Origin: Arthonia radiata
Lineage: Eukaryota; Ascomycota; Arthoniomycetes; Arthoniales; Arthoniaceae
Assembly (NCBI GenBank): GCA_002989075.1
Contig: PSQN01000007.1
Span: forward strand, 1,616,206-1,680,205
Reading direction: 5' to 3'
DNA: 64,000 nucleotides
The notes under the pieces were generated by a model. It saw nothing but the letters and a program-made list of their open reading frames with translations, had not been told where the DNA came from and ran no database searches. Of the stretch, positions 1 through 9,717 are shown piece by piece (position 1 is the stretch's first letter; each line of letters begins with the position of its first letter). The position numbers were made by a program, and so were the translations under genes.

Positions 1-129
1 GGAAGTCAAACACGGTCCTACGTTAAGCCGTCATGACCAGCCTCCACCATATTCTCTCCCCCTGATGCGCGGCGCGCAATCTGCCTACGCCGCTGTCTGA
101 GTCAGATTGGCTCGTCCTAGCTATTGCTC
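1..129. other. Left-edge intergenic sequence
   Basis: Short stretch downstream of the first minus-strand gene. I see no coding signal, RNA gene or repeat. It presumably holds the 3' untranslated region of the neighbouring gene. Confidence 0.4.
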
Positions 130-705
130 TCACTCTTCGACAGCCTCTTTGGCGTTAGTATCGCCTTTGTCTCCAGCCTGTCCTTCAGCGATCGCCTTGC
201 CCTGTCCAGACTTGCGCTTCTTCGGGGCGGGGCCTTCAGCGGTGCCAGACTTGCGGGCATGCTTGCGAGTCTTAGTACGGGCAGTCTCTCCGGCGGCGTC
301 GTCTTTTCCACCATAGACGCCCTTGTTGATGGTAACGCCGTGACGATGGCCAGCCTGCTCGGCAAGGACGAGCCACTTCCTGAGCGGGAACAGTCAGTCG
401 GCCTCCACAGTACGGAAGAGAGGCAGTCCGTTTGCGAATAAGCTTTTCTGGACGTCGTTGTTGAACTTACGGATCCTTGCAGACATCACGCTTCATCTTC
501 TTGAAGCGCTCCTGAACGGCACGCGCAGTGCACTGATGATCGCGGCTGGTGAGAGCTTTGGCCGCGCCTTCGAAGTCGAGCAAGGCCTGGGGATTGGTGG
601 CGAGGACGTAGATCAGGAGCTTTTCATTGTTTTGGGCTGTGATTTGATCAGCACGAGAGCCACTGCAGGGAGGGAAGGCGTACTGTTCCAGACCATGGGA
701 GCCAT
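130..705 (-). CDS. Small Myb-like/HTH nuclear protein (145 aa)
   Basis: Three exons on the minus strand: 705-684, 636-471 and 379-130, joined by introns of 47 and 91 nt. Phases agree at both junctions (donors GTACGC and GTAAGT; acceptors CACAG and CTCAG), and the ATG follows a CAACAGCAACC leader. The product starts MAPMVWNTQNNEKLL. A helical block of about 50 residues (NEKLLIYVLATNP...ARAVQERFKKMKRD) has the three-helix spacing and C-terminal basic helix of fungal Myb/SANT-like DNA-binding domains. It is followed by a Lys/Arg-rich tail with a PKKRK nuclear-localisation-like motif and an acidic end. A chromatin or transcription role is inferred from fold pattern and charge only. Two similar small proteins lie at 1767-2336 and 4241-5586. 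Confidence 0.72.
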
Positions 706-908
706 GGTTGCTGTTGATGGTATGTGATTGATTGATTGAATGTTCAGGGGTGTTGGGAACGTCGATGGGAGGAAAGGTAGAAGAAAGAGAGAAGAAGAGC
801 CAGACGCGAGTTTTATTGGAAGCAAGCACACGCGACTGCCTTTACCGGCGGAGACGAAAGCAAGGTGAACGCCCCAAGCCACCCTTAGGTGAGGTCAAAG
901 CCAGTCCC
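706..908. other. Upstream region of the first Myb-like gene
   Basis: Likely 5' untranslated region and promoter of the minus-strand gene ending at 130. The leader holds a TGATTGATTGATTG run at about 724-739. The candidate MITE-like element begins directly beyond it. No coding sequence is supported. Confidence 0.35.
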
Positions 909-1405
909 CAGTGTTGGGGATGGTCCGGTAAGCAATATGGTAGGTAAGCTTGCCATGGTAAATGATCGGCATGGTAAATGATCGGTATGGTAAAGAGCCA
1001 GCTGAGCGTGATTACTATAGTCTATGCACGGGTCCCCTGCCCAACCACGCTTACCATATACTAGCCGCATAAGGTAGGAATGAAGCCTGGCGCTAGCGGT
1101 GAAGCTGGTGGTGAGAGTGTCGTGGGTAGCGAATTACGTGAGCACGCTAACACCAAAGACGGTTTGTTTGCAAGCTAGACAGATGTATAGCTCTATTTCG
1201 CCTTATATTCGCATTCAACCAATCTCGGTGACCTTCAGGAACTATACATATGCAGGTGATTAGACGTAGTTTAATCCTACTGGTTACCTTGCTACTCGCA
1301 CCCTCATATAGTCGGGATTTACCTCGGTTACCGGTAATTAGGGCAAAATTTGGTGGTAGGTATGGTAAGAAGCATTCCGTGGTTATCGGACCATCCCCGA
1401 CACTG
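909..1405. mobile_element. Candidate MITE-like element with 19-bp terminal inverted repeats
   Basis: The left end (909-927, CAGTGTTGGGGATGGTCCG) and the reverse complement of the right end (1387-1405) match at 18 of 19 positions. Just inside the left end a 16-bp unit, CATGGTAAATGATCGG, is repeated in tandem (954-969 and 970-985) with a degenerate third copy at 986-997. No open reading frame resembles a transposase, so the element would be non-autonomous. Ends that start CAGTG, and 497-bp size, fit hAT-type MITEs. The flanking 8-mers (901-908 and 1406-1413) agree at only 5 of 8 positions, so a target-site duplication is degenerate or absent. It sits upstream of the minus-strand Myb-like gene and could affect its promoter. 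Confidence 0.5.
954..997. repeat. Tandem 16-bp repeat inside the MITE candidate
   Basis: Two exact copies of CATGGTAAATGATCGG (954-969, 970-985) are followed by a partial copy starting TATGGTAAAGAG at 986. Subterminal short repeats of this kind are common binding sites in hAT-type elements; that role is inference. Confidence 0.7.
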
Positions 1406-1766
1406 TCTGTTCCTTCTGGTTTGAATTGTCTTTGTCGACATTGATGGGGCCGAGTTGCTCGCCTCGCTTGCTAGTACTTTCTGCAGCCATGTTTGTGCAA
1501 GGATGCGGACGCTGTTCCACAAACTCTGGGTGCTATGAAGTCGATGCTTAGTTGTCATGCGGAAAACCGCACTTTGTACTCCGGACTGGGAGTGGAATCG
1601 CTTGAGCGCAGGTATGGATTCCATTTACGCTACGACAGAACTATTTCACGCGGGCTCAATCTTTCAGAGTAACAGGAAGCACAGCAGGCGCGCGGGACTC
1701 CATGGCACTCTCTCCTGGCGTGCTTCGCGGGACCTACCCAATTTGCGCGCTGTTAGGTCCGACTGC
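1406..1766. other. Intergenic sequence
   Basis: Lies between the MITE-like element and the 3' end of the next minus-strand gene. I see no coding or RNA feature. Confidence 0.35.
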
Positions 1767-2336
1767 TCAGTCCTCCACTGGCTCACGCTTCACGCCCTTG
1801 ATCTCCGACTCAGTGTCTCCGCCGATTTTCTCATTGTCAGCAGCCACACCTGCGACTGCCTCTTCAATTTTGGTCTTGCTGACTCCAGCACCCTGGTCAA
1901 GGCGGCGACGCTTGCTCGGGGTAGGAGGTGACGCCTTCTGGCCATGCTCTTCTTCTTCGCCATTTTCATTCACCGCGTCGATGGGTTTGCGCTTGTTAGT
2001 CTTGCGCAGAGTCGGCTTTTTTAAAGTGCCATCCTTCGGGGTATCATCCTTCGGCTTGGCAGGGCCTTCTCCGTTGGCTGCAGCAATTTTCTTGCGGAGA
2101 TCGTAGGCGCGCGTGCTCCTGTACTCATAGTTAGGCTTCCATTAGGGAGCAGGAGATACCGTAATGCGGCTTACGCGGCGTTCTTCTTGATCCCCAGGTC
2201 GTCCGCAATGGCTTGCATGTCGACCTGCTACGTGTCAGTGACGGCAACGGAAAGAGTGCACGAGCGCTACTACCTTGCCTTCTGACAACTTGAAGTACGA
2301 GATGATGAAGTCCAGCTGGGATTGAGTGAAGCCCAT
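1767..2336 (-). CDS. Small Myb-like DNA-binding-domain protein (154 aa)
   Basis: Minus-strand gene with exons 2336-2274, 2224-2175 and 2118-1767; phases agree and introns are 49 and 56 nt. The N-terminus (MGFTQSQLDFIISYF...KVDMQAIADDLGI...RAYDLRKKI, residues 1-50) fits the compact fungal Myb-like/HTH domain: a first helix, a 'gkvd..aiAddLGi' second helix and an R..dLrkki recognition helix. The rest is a low-complexity Lys/Pro/Glu-rich tail with PSKRRR and TNKRK basic clusters suggestive of nuclear import, ending in VKREPVED. The domain pattern is recognised from established families; targets are unknown. It is the middle member of a local set of three related genes. Confidence 0.78.
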
Positions 2337-4240
2337 CTTATTGGTTGATGCGATGTTAGATGCAGTCTGCTATGACGGCGCGAGTGTTGCTCTATGGTGA
2401 AATTTGAAATGCCCACTGCATGTGGAAGAGAAGGCGGAGGTTTAGCATTTAGCAGGAAAGAAACTGAGTTACAAGGCCGAGTGAATAAGTGGGGCGCTCT
2501 ATCAAGTGAGATAGTACCACAAGCTTTCAAGCTGATTCTGTATTATCACTTGCAACGCTACCAAATAGGCTCAATAGCAGAGCCGGTCCGCCTTACGTGT
2601 TTTAGCCCTTTTTCGTCATTATCACAACCTTTCTGCCGGCGCAAGTTGAAAACATTTATTTGCAGTGTGGGGGACCCGTAGGTTTCGTGCTAGTTGTTGA
2701 CGGCTCTTTTTCGTAGCAACTCCCTCTCGTACTGCTGTTGTGAAAGAGTAGTGCAACGTAGATACGGATACCTTGGCGGCTCGCGCAAGCACACTACTCC
2801 ACCTCAATCTTAGGACAGTCGGTATAAACTCTAAGTCACGGGGTATGGCAAACCAGGGAGGCGCTCACGAAAGGGTCCTGAAGGAAGGCAGTGCCTGCAG
2901 AAGACTCCAGGTGCAGGTAGAGGCCGGGAGGTAAGGCGCTAGGTGCTCGAAATTCGACGTACTAAACATAGGGTTTGAACTTCTCCCAAGGTTGTATCTA
3001 CGGAACATTTTGAAAGTCAAATAGTGGCCGAAACGTCGGTGCTATTCTGAACAGAGGTGTTCGAAGCTAGTGGTATCAGACGACGTTGTCAGGCAGTGCT
3101 CTTCATACTGAGAAGGTAGTCAGCCCGTTATCACGCCTGTTTTACACTTCTTGTATATCGCAGTTGCCATGATCACCGGCCATGGCCTTGCATTACTCTT
3201 TTGGAAGAGGCATTCGCAGGCTCGAATATTCCGCGAATCTGACGTGCTGGAGGAGTTCAAGCTGTGTATCGGCAACATACGTCCAGGTAAGCCGTACATT
3301 ATTTGCAAAAAGTTTCTCTCGCAAGCAGAACTACGCCTATTCCAAAGCCTGGCGTTGGCGGATGTATCTTGAATGTAAAAGCCGCAGGTGCAGTTGCCGT
3401 GCAGAAAGAAGAGAGGATATATCGGCATGAGTCTTGTGGATGCGTAAGAAATAGAAGCGTTTTCTCTTGATACAATTGCTCGTAGAAGGGTTTTTTACGA
3501 CCGTGCGCTGGGATGGTCTCAAACTTCAGAAGTTTGGAAATAGTACCTTGCCGTCTTAGCCGCTCGTAGATCTGTTTGTGTACTGCACTGAGGGTTCGCC
3601 TTAAATGACGAGCAATGTTGACAGGATAATACAAGGCGGCATTGCCCAACCGCTTGAACCAGAGGCTCAAATGACTATGGCTCGAGCTTTGAGGTTGCCG
3701 CTTCTGACCACCGCTTCCATTGTGAAGACCAAAGACGTATGCGTGGGTTGCGCAGCGGACTATACCAATGTTTCGACTCGTAACGACTTAGAGCTGTTAG
3801 ATTGAGCTGTTTAATTCCTGGGATCAGGTCTTGCACGCGTACCAGGATCCACATGCTCGGTCGCGACTTCCGCGTCTGGCAATAGCACACCTTCGCCACC
3901 GCTTGCCATATCAGGATTCACCTAGATATGCTAACGATGCTGCCTTAGATTAATGCCCTCTCTATCTTCAAAGCTCTCTCTCCTAGCTCAAAGCTTGCCC
4001 GTGCTTGCTGGGTTCTTGGCACTATGGAGGGAATAAATACCTTCCAGAGCTCTCCTCCTCTTCCTTTCGATCCCACTCACCTTGCTCTTTCAGCCGCAGT
4101 GTCCCGCGACGCTCAGGTAGGCTAAGTCTTCTCTTGTTGAGCTTCATCATCGTTGCTGTTCTGCTAACTCGTTGTAGCTCTTCCTCGCCGACCCTCAAAC
4201 ATTCTTCAGTCCTATCAATAATCAGCATCAGTATCCGAGC
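2337..4240. other. 1.9-kb intergenic region
   Basis: Separates the second and third Myb-like genes. The open frames here are short, lack recognisable domains and cannot be joined convincingly with splice signals. A CT-rich tract just before 4241 is probably the promoter and 5' untranslated region of the plus-strand gene. Confidence 0.4.
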
Positions 4241-5586
4241 ATGGCCGTCCCAAACGGCACTCAGCAGCAGCAATTGCCTGGCGCCAATCAGACTACCAAG
4301 ATAGTCGTCCCCGTCAAGGCCAACAGCCACGCTCAACGAAAGCTCATTACTTGGACTGATGAGAAAAACGCGCACCTTATCGTTCTTATCGATCACATCA
4401 CTAAGCAGCATGCCATCAAGATCCCCTGGGATGAAATTGCAGCTTTGCTGAACGAGGGCACCTCTGGTGGGGCGATTGAGCAGCATATAGCCAAGCTGCG
4501 CAATCAGCGCATGCGCCAGGTAAGTTCAGTTCCTGAGCCCGCCGCAAAGTGTCCGTTACGCCGGCGCTGGAGCAAATCTGCTATTTCACGACCCCCAACA
4601 GACCAGTGTAGATGTTCTGGGTGTGCTGACACCTACAGGGGCTTCCGACTCACCCTCCAACTAAGTCCCGCCGCAAGCCACTCCCTGTCACGGTGGCTGC
4701 TGCTGGATCACGGCCAAGCCAGCAAACAGCCCAGTTCGCTAAGCCCCGCGGCCGACGTCAGGGACGCCGAAGCCATCGCCCTGTCTTTGACAACGGCATC
4801 GATCCGGATGAGGCTTCCGACCCCGACGCTGAGTTTGGTGTCCCGCCGTCCAAGCGCAAAGCGCAGGGCAAGCGCAGCGGTAAGCGTACTAAGGTCAAGA
4901 CTCCAACCCCTTCGGATGATGGTCAGGAGGATGGCGCTGAGGAAATCTCTGAGGATGAGGTCGGAGGCTCCAAGGGTGCCACGCTGCTGTCGTATGGCGG
5001 GCAGCAGTACGGTCCGATTCCCAGCCAGTACGCTGCCGGGCCTCCTGCCGCGATGATGCATCCTGGACAAGACGGGCGGAACGGTGCTCAGGACCACAAA
5101 ATGGCCATGGGGCCTACCGGCGGCTCTGGCTTCGATCTGCCTGTGTTCATGCCAACTGGATTCGAACATCAACAGCAGCTGCCAGCTCCCCCAGCGTTCT
5201 CTGGCGACACCAATACCAGCCACGCCGGAGTCTGGGGCTCCCAGTTGACCAACGTGTACTTGCCTGGATTCGATGCCGCTGCTGGTGGTGCTGGATACGG
5301 TACCTGGCGTGATGATCAGCAGTTCTTCCAGCCCGCCTCTGCCACTGGCTCTTTCGACTCGCTCAACAGCTACAACACCTATTCTGAAGAGCCGACCATG
5401 GGGGCTGCCATGCCGAATCCCGGTGGATTCTACGGCCACGCCAGCCAGCAGAGTTTCGACGGGTATGGCGAGGACACGTATTCGTACCCTTATGCTGGCT
5501 CTGAGGGAGCTGACATGGTGATGGGGGGAGCCGGTGAAGGATCGGGACAGGAAGGCGACAATGAGGCGACATTTGGGGGACATTGA
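4241..5586 (+). CDS. Myb-like nuclear protein with long disordered tail (408 aa)
   Basis: Two exons, 4241-4519 and 4639-5586, joined at a phase-0 GTAAGT...ACAG intron of 119 nt. Residues about 35-90 (ITWTDEKNAHLIVLID...IPWDEIAALL...IEQHIAKLRNQRM) form a SANT/Myb-like helical block with the opening tryptophan and a basic third helix. After it come a basic segment (KSRRKPLP, GRRQGRRSHRP, PPSKRKAQGKRSGKRTKVK), an acidic stretch and a Gly/Gln/Tyr/Pro-rich C-terminal half of about 230 residues. This layout (DNA-binding head, NLS, low-complexity activation-like tail) suggests a transcription regulator, which is inference. An in-frame CAG run gives the QQQQ near the start. Confidence 0.8.
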
Positions 5587-6118
5587 TGATGAAGGTGAAC
5601 AGCCGCGACGCTGGGTAGCCTATTGCTAACAAGTGACGATTTACGACCTGCGCCGCCGAATCGGGGACGGAACGACGAGATCCACGACTTAATGAATGGG
5701 TGGTAAACGCTGATGACATTGATATATCTCACCAGATCCACTATTTTTGTATTTAAGTAGCACCTTAATTGACAGCGGAGGCACCGGTCTCGAATTGGAC
5801 TTCTCCAGCCTATTTGAGTCAAAGCCTCCGGATCGCGGCTGCATGTCACTGCTTTGGGAAGTAACATGAGCATTGCAAGCGCTCACGAGCTCGAGATTGC
5901 AAGAGGAGAGAGTGAAACTGTATTGTCCTCTTCGCGGACTGCCTAATTGGGGCATACAAGCTAAGCTAGCGCATATTGATGGAAGCCGAGAGAATTAGAT
6001 GAAGATCTCGACTGTTCCTCATCCTACAACTCATCACATTGTCACCAGCTTTCCATAGCAATTGAGGTCTTCACTGCGCTCCCAATCTAACGGAATACAT
6101 TTGTGATCTCTCCTAACC
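5587..6118. other. HSP60: Intergenic region upstream of HSP60
   Basis: Contains the 3' end of the Myb-like gene and the HSP60 promoter. I looked for clear heat-shock elements (alternating nGAAn/nTTCn) and found only isolated half sites, none in a convincing three-unit array. Confidence 0.35.
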
Positions 6119-8019
6119 ATGCAACGTGCATTCTCCTCCCGTACGGCGTCTTCAGTCCTTTCGTCATCTACATCGAGAGCACGATCTGCAGCTCCCAGGA
6201 TAAGTCCTCAGCAGCTTCGATTCGCACACAAGGTATACACACGCTTCAGGCTTCTATCGGGGCTCTAGCATCTCTGATACGCAAGCTGACCTTACTTAGG
6301 AATTGCGATTCGGCGTAGACGGCCGTCAACATCTTCTCAATGGCATCGACACCCTAGCTCGCGCTGTCGCAACAACGTTAGGTCCCAAGGGCAGGAACGT
6401 ACTCATCGAGTCAAGCTACGGCTCACCAAAGATCACAAAAGGTATTGGAGGAGTATGAGCATCTCGTTGTTCGCTTGCTGATCAATTCAACAGATGGTGT
6501 CACCGTCGCCAAGGCCATCACTCTGCAGGACAAATTCGAGAACCTCGGGTCTCGCCTCCTCCAAGACGTCGCATCCAAGACGAACGAGACTGCCGGTGAT
6601 GGCACGACAACCGCTACCGTCCTTGCCCGCGCGATTTTCTCCGAGACTGTGAAGAATGTCGCCGCTGGTTGCAACCCCATGGATCTTAGGCGAGGGACCC
6701 AAGCTGCTGTACAGGCCGTTGTCGACTATCTGCAGAAGAATAAGCGGGACCTCACAACCAGCGAAGAGATTTCGCAGGTCGCTACTATCAGCGCCAACGG
6801 TGACACACACATCGGCAGCCTGCTCTCTAGCGCAATGGAAAAAGTTGGGAAAGAGGGTGTCATCACAGTAAAGGAGGGCAAGACCATCACGGACGAGCTG
6901 GAAGTGACAGAAGGGATGAAGTTTGACCGCGGTTATATTTCGCCTTACTTCATCACCGACACCAAGGCGCAGAAGGTCGAGTTCGAAAAGCCTCTCATTC
7001 TCCTTTCCGAGAAGAAGATTTCTGCTGTACAAGACATCATTCCGGCGCTCGAAGCTTCCCAGCAGCAGCGGCGGCCACTCATCATCATCGCTGAGGACAT
7101 CGATGGCGAGGCACTGGCTGTATGCATTCTCAACAAGCTTCGTGGCCAGCTTCAAGTCGCTGCGGTGAAAGCACCAGGTTTTGGTGACAACCGGAAATCT
7201 ATCTTAGGTGATATTGGCATCCTCACCGACGGCACCGTGTTCACGGACGAGCTCGACGTCAAGCTTGAGAAGTGCACTCCTGACATGCTGGGATCGACTG
7301 GCTCCATCACCATCACTAAGGAAGACACCGTCATCTTGAATGGCGAGGGTAGCAAAGATTCGGTCGCTCAGCGCTGCGAGCAGATCCGCGGCGTCATGGC
7401 TGACCCGACGACTTCGGATTACGAGAAGGAGAAACTTCAAGAGCGTCTCGCCAAGCTGTCTGGCGGTGTCGCCGTCATCAAGGTTGGTGGCGCGTCTGAA
7501 GTCGAAGTGAGCGAGAAGAAGGATCGTATGGTGGACGCGCTGAATGCCACTCGTGCCGCCGTCGAGGAGGGCATCGTACCCGGTGGTGGCACAGCTCTGT
7601 TGAAGGCCGCTGCGAACGCCCTGTCAGACATCAAGTCCGCCAATTTCGACCAGCAGTTGGGCGTGAGCATCGTGAAGAACGCCATTACCCGTCCCGCCCG
7701 GACGATTGTCGAGAACGCTGGTGCCGAGGGCAGCGTCGTCGTGGGCAAGCTTTCCGATGAGTTCGGCAAGGACTTCAATAAGGGCTTCGACAGTGCAAAG
7801 GGTGAATACGTTGACATGATCGCTGCCGGTATCCTGGACCCTCTGAAGGTCGTACGGACAGCGCTCATGGATGCTAGCGGTGTAGCATCATTACTGGGAA
7901 CTACAGAAGTCGCTATCGTTGAAGCACCAGAGGAGAAGGCGCCACCTGCTGGCGGCATGGGCGGCGGTGGTATGGGTGGTATGGGCGGCATGGGCGGTAT
8001 GGGCGGCGGCATGTTCTAG
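6119..8019 (+). CDS. HSP60: Mitochondrial chaperonin Hsp60 (group I, 593 aa)
   Basis: Three exons, 6119-6232, 6300-6441 and 6494-8019, with consistent phases. Exon 1 encodes exactly a 38-residue Arg/Ser-rich, acid-free presequence ([17 protein letters not shown]...), the usual mitochondrial targeting signal. The mature part starts [20 protein letters not shown] and carries all group I chaperonin landmarks: TLGPKGRNV, the nucleotide-binding [12 protein letters not shown] near residue 120, the apical [14 protein letters not shown] region, [12 protein letters not shown], and a C-terminal Gly-Met repeat tail. It forms the matrix folding chamber with Hsp10. Length is normal for the family and no key residue appears lost. 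Confidence 0.97.
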
Positions 8020-8590
8020 ACTGCTATCTGATCTGGCCGCCATCCCTCCCCTTGATACCCATCAAACGTACCCTTCTCTGGCTGTATTCAAAAGCGCATC
8101 TTGTGGTATACACAAACACTCCACTCCGGTTTCCAGCATTTGAGCGTTCAACTCTGTACAATACTCTAGCATTCGTGGCGGTATAAGAGGAATACAGACT
8201 ATTTAATGCAAGTTCAGCGACTGGATTTCTTGCGGTGCTGGAGAGTATGGGAGTTGGCGATAAAATGTCATGTGACCGTTGCTCGTAGCGACGGAGGTGA
8301 ACAGTGCACGGACGAAAATGCCCCGCCAACATGCAAAGCCTCAATAGCGATCCTTTACAATTTCACTGCCTCACATACTCACGAGCTGAACTTCCTCTTT
8401 ACCTAGAACCGCTCCAACTCAACTTCTCTACAACCCTTTGTTTCAAAACTTGCGATTCGTTTAGAAGGCGACCTACGCGTACGTCCACTGGCAACTCCGC
8501 AGGCAACCGAATTTGGACGTTCAAAAACTAACGCTTTCTCAGACATCCCACAGTCTTCATCCCTCCTCGCAGTCTCACAGCCAGCCAAAC
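8020..8590. other. HSP60-cofilin intergenic region
   Basis: Contains the HSP60 3' untranslated region and the cofilin promoter; a CT-rich run and the leader CACAGCCAGCCAAAC precede the cofilin ATG at 8591. No other feature is seen. Confidence 0.4.
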
Positions 8591-9309
8591 ATGGTATGTT
8601 GAGCACTGATTTGCGCAATTAAGATCCTCCGCTGACTTTCCACTCCTCGCAGGCACAATCAGGGTGCGTACAATGACACAATCCCGCCGTTTCGACTATT
8701 TGCTACCGCAGATACCCACCTTTTCCTGCCTGTCCTCGCTCGCATCCTAATTGATAGCTCACCACCGTTCCCAGTGTTTCCGTCTCTCCCGAATGTATCC
8801 AGACTTTCAACGACCTCAAGCTTGGCAAATCAATGAAATGGATCATCTACCGCATTAGCGAGAATTGGAAGGAGATCGAGGTTGAGGAAACATCAACCGA
8901 GGCCAACTATGAAGCGTTCAGAGAAAAGTTGATCAATGCCAAGTCAAAGAACAAGGCCGGTCAAGAGGGCATTGGTCCGCGATACGCTGTATACGATGTG
9001 GAATACGACGCGCCTGGCGGCGAGGGCAAGCGGTACGTTGATTTATTTCACCGCGTCTCGCTCAATTATCTTGGACTCGTCGAGCGGCCATACAGCCCGA
9101 GAACGATCGACTAATCGCTCAAGTGCAGAAGCAAGATCACCTTCATCGCCTGGAGCCCGGATGATGCTCCTTTGTTCCCCAAGATGATGTACTCCTCCTC
9201 AAAGGATGCGCTCAAGAGATCGCTCAATGGCCTTGCTGCCGACCTTCAGGCCAACGACCAGGACGACATCGAGTGGGAGACCCTCGTCAACAAGGTCGCC
9301 AAGCGCTAG
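8591..9309 (+). CDS. COF1: Cofilin/ADF actin-depolymerising factor (150 aa)
   Basis: Four exons: 8591-8593 (the ATG alone), 8653-8663, 8775-9032 and 9129-9309. The spliced start reads MAQSGVSVSPECIQTFNDLK, the canonical cofilin N-terminus with the regulatory Ser near position 4. The body has KWIIYRISE, DVEYDAPGGEGKR and SKITFIAWSPDDAPLFPKMM, ending in the actin-binding long helix (SSSKDALKRSLNG) and a C-terminal tail. Length matches the single ADF-homology domain. It severs and recycles actin filaments at cortical patches and hyphal tips. A start codon isolated in a 3-nt first exon followed by an 11-nt exon is easily missed by automatic annotation, but the phases are unambiguous. Confidence 0.95.
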
Positions 9310-9717
9310 TGCAACTATCTTACAAGAACACCCTGACTACCATTGTTCAACCCAAATACGAGCCAAATGGGAAACGCCCTCATTGCGTAATGGCGCAGAG
9401 TACGACATTGAGATAGCCAGCAAAGGGTCGGGAATGATCCAAACTGCTGCTACGTTTGTACATGAATTGAACGGCCAGCGCTTCTTTGACAAGCGAGCTG
9501 GTGCAACTTGCGATACCCCTGGGTCGTTCTTTCCTCCTGATGCATCAATATGATGATGCATAAACTACCAAGAATGTCTTCAAGTCTTTAATTCGCCCGT
9601 GTAAACATACGTCTAAATTCTTCGCAGCCTGAAGCGGCAATGTCTCGTTGTGAGCGGTTGTCTTGGCGCGTGACCTCACCTCATACGCGTCCACCACATA
9701 TCCTCCTTCGTGCACAC
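9310..9717. other. Intergenic region
   Basis: Between cofilin and the PIG-P gene. No gene recognised. An in-frame upstream ATG at 9640 would extend the PIG-P protein by 26 residues. Confidence 0.35.

Noticed and set aside
467-829. Single-exon reading of the first gene starting at 829
   Set aside because: The upstream part translates a typical leader; a 47-nt intron (683-637) from the ATG at 705 gives a proper Myb-like N-terminus instead.
3299-3899. Two adjacent minus-strand open frames (123 and 74 codons) in the 2.3-4.2 kb gap
   Set aside because: No conserved motif, no convincing splice join and no supporting composition; treated as chance frames.
5600-6118. Heat-shock elements upstream of HSP60
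   Set aside because: Only scattered GAA/TTC half sites, not a properly spaced array.
9640-9717. Upstream ATG extension of the PIG-P gene
   Set aside because: The extra 26 residues look like translated leader; kept as an alternative start only.
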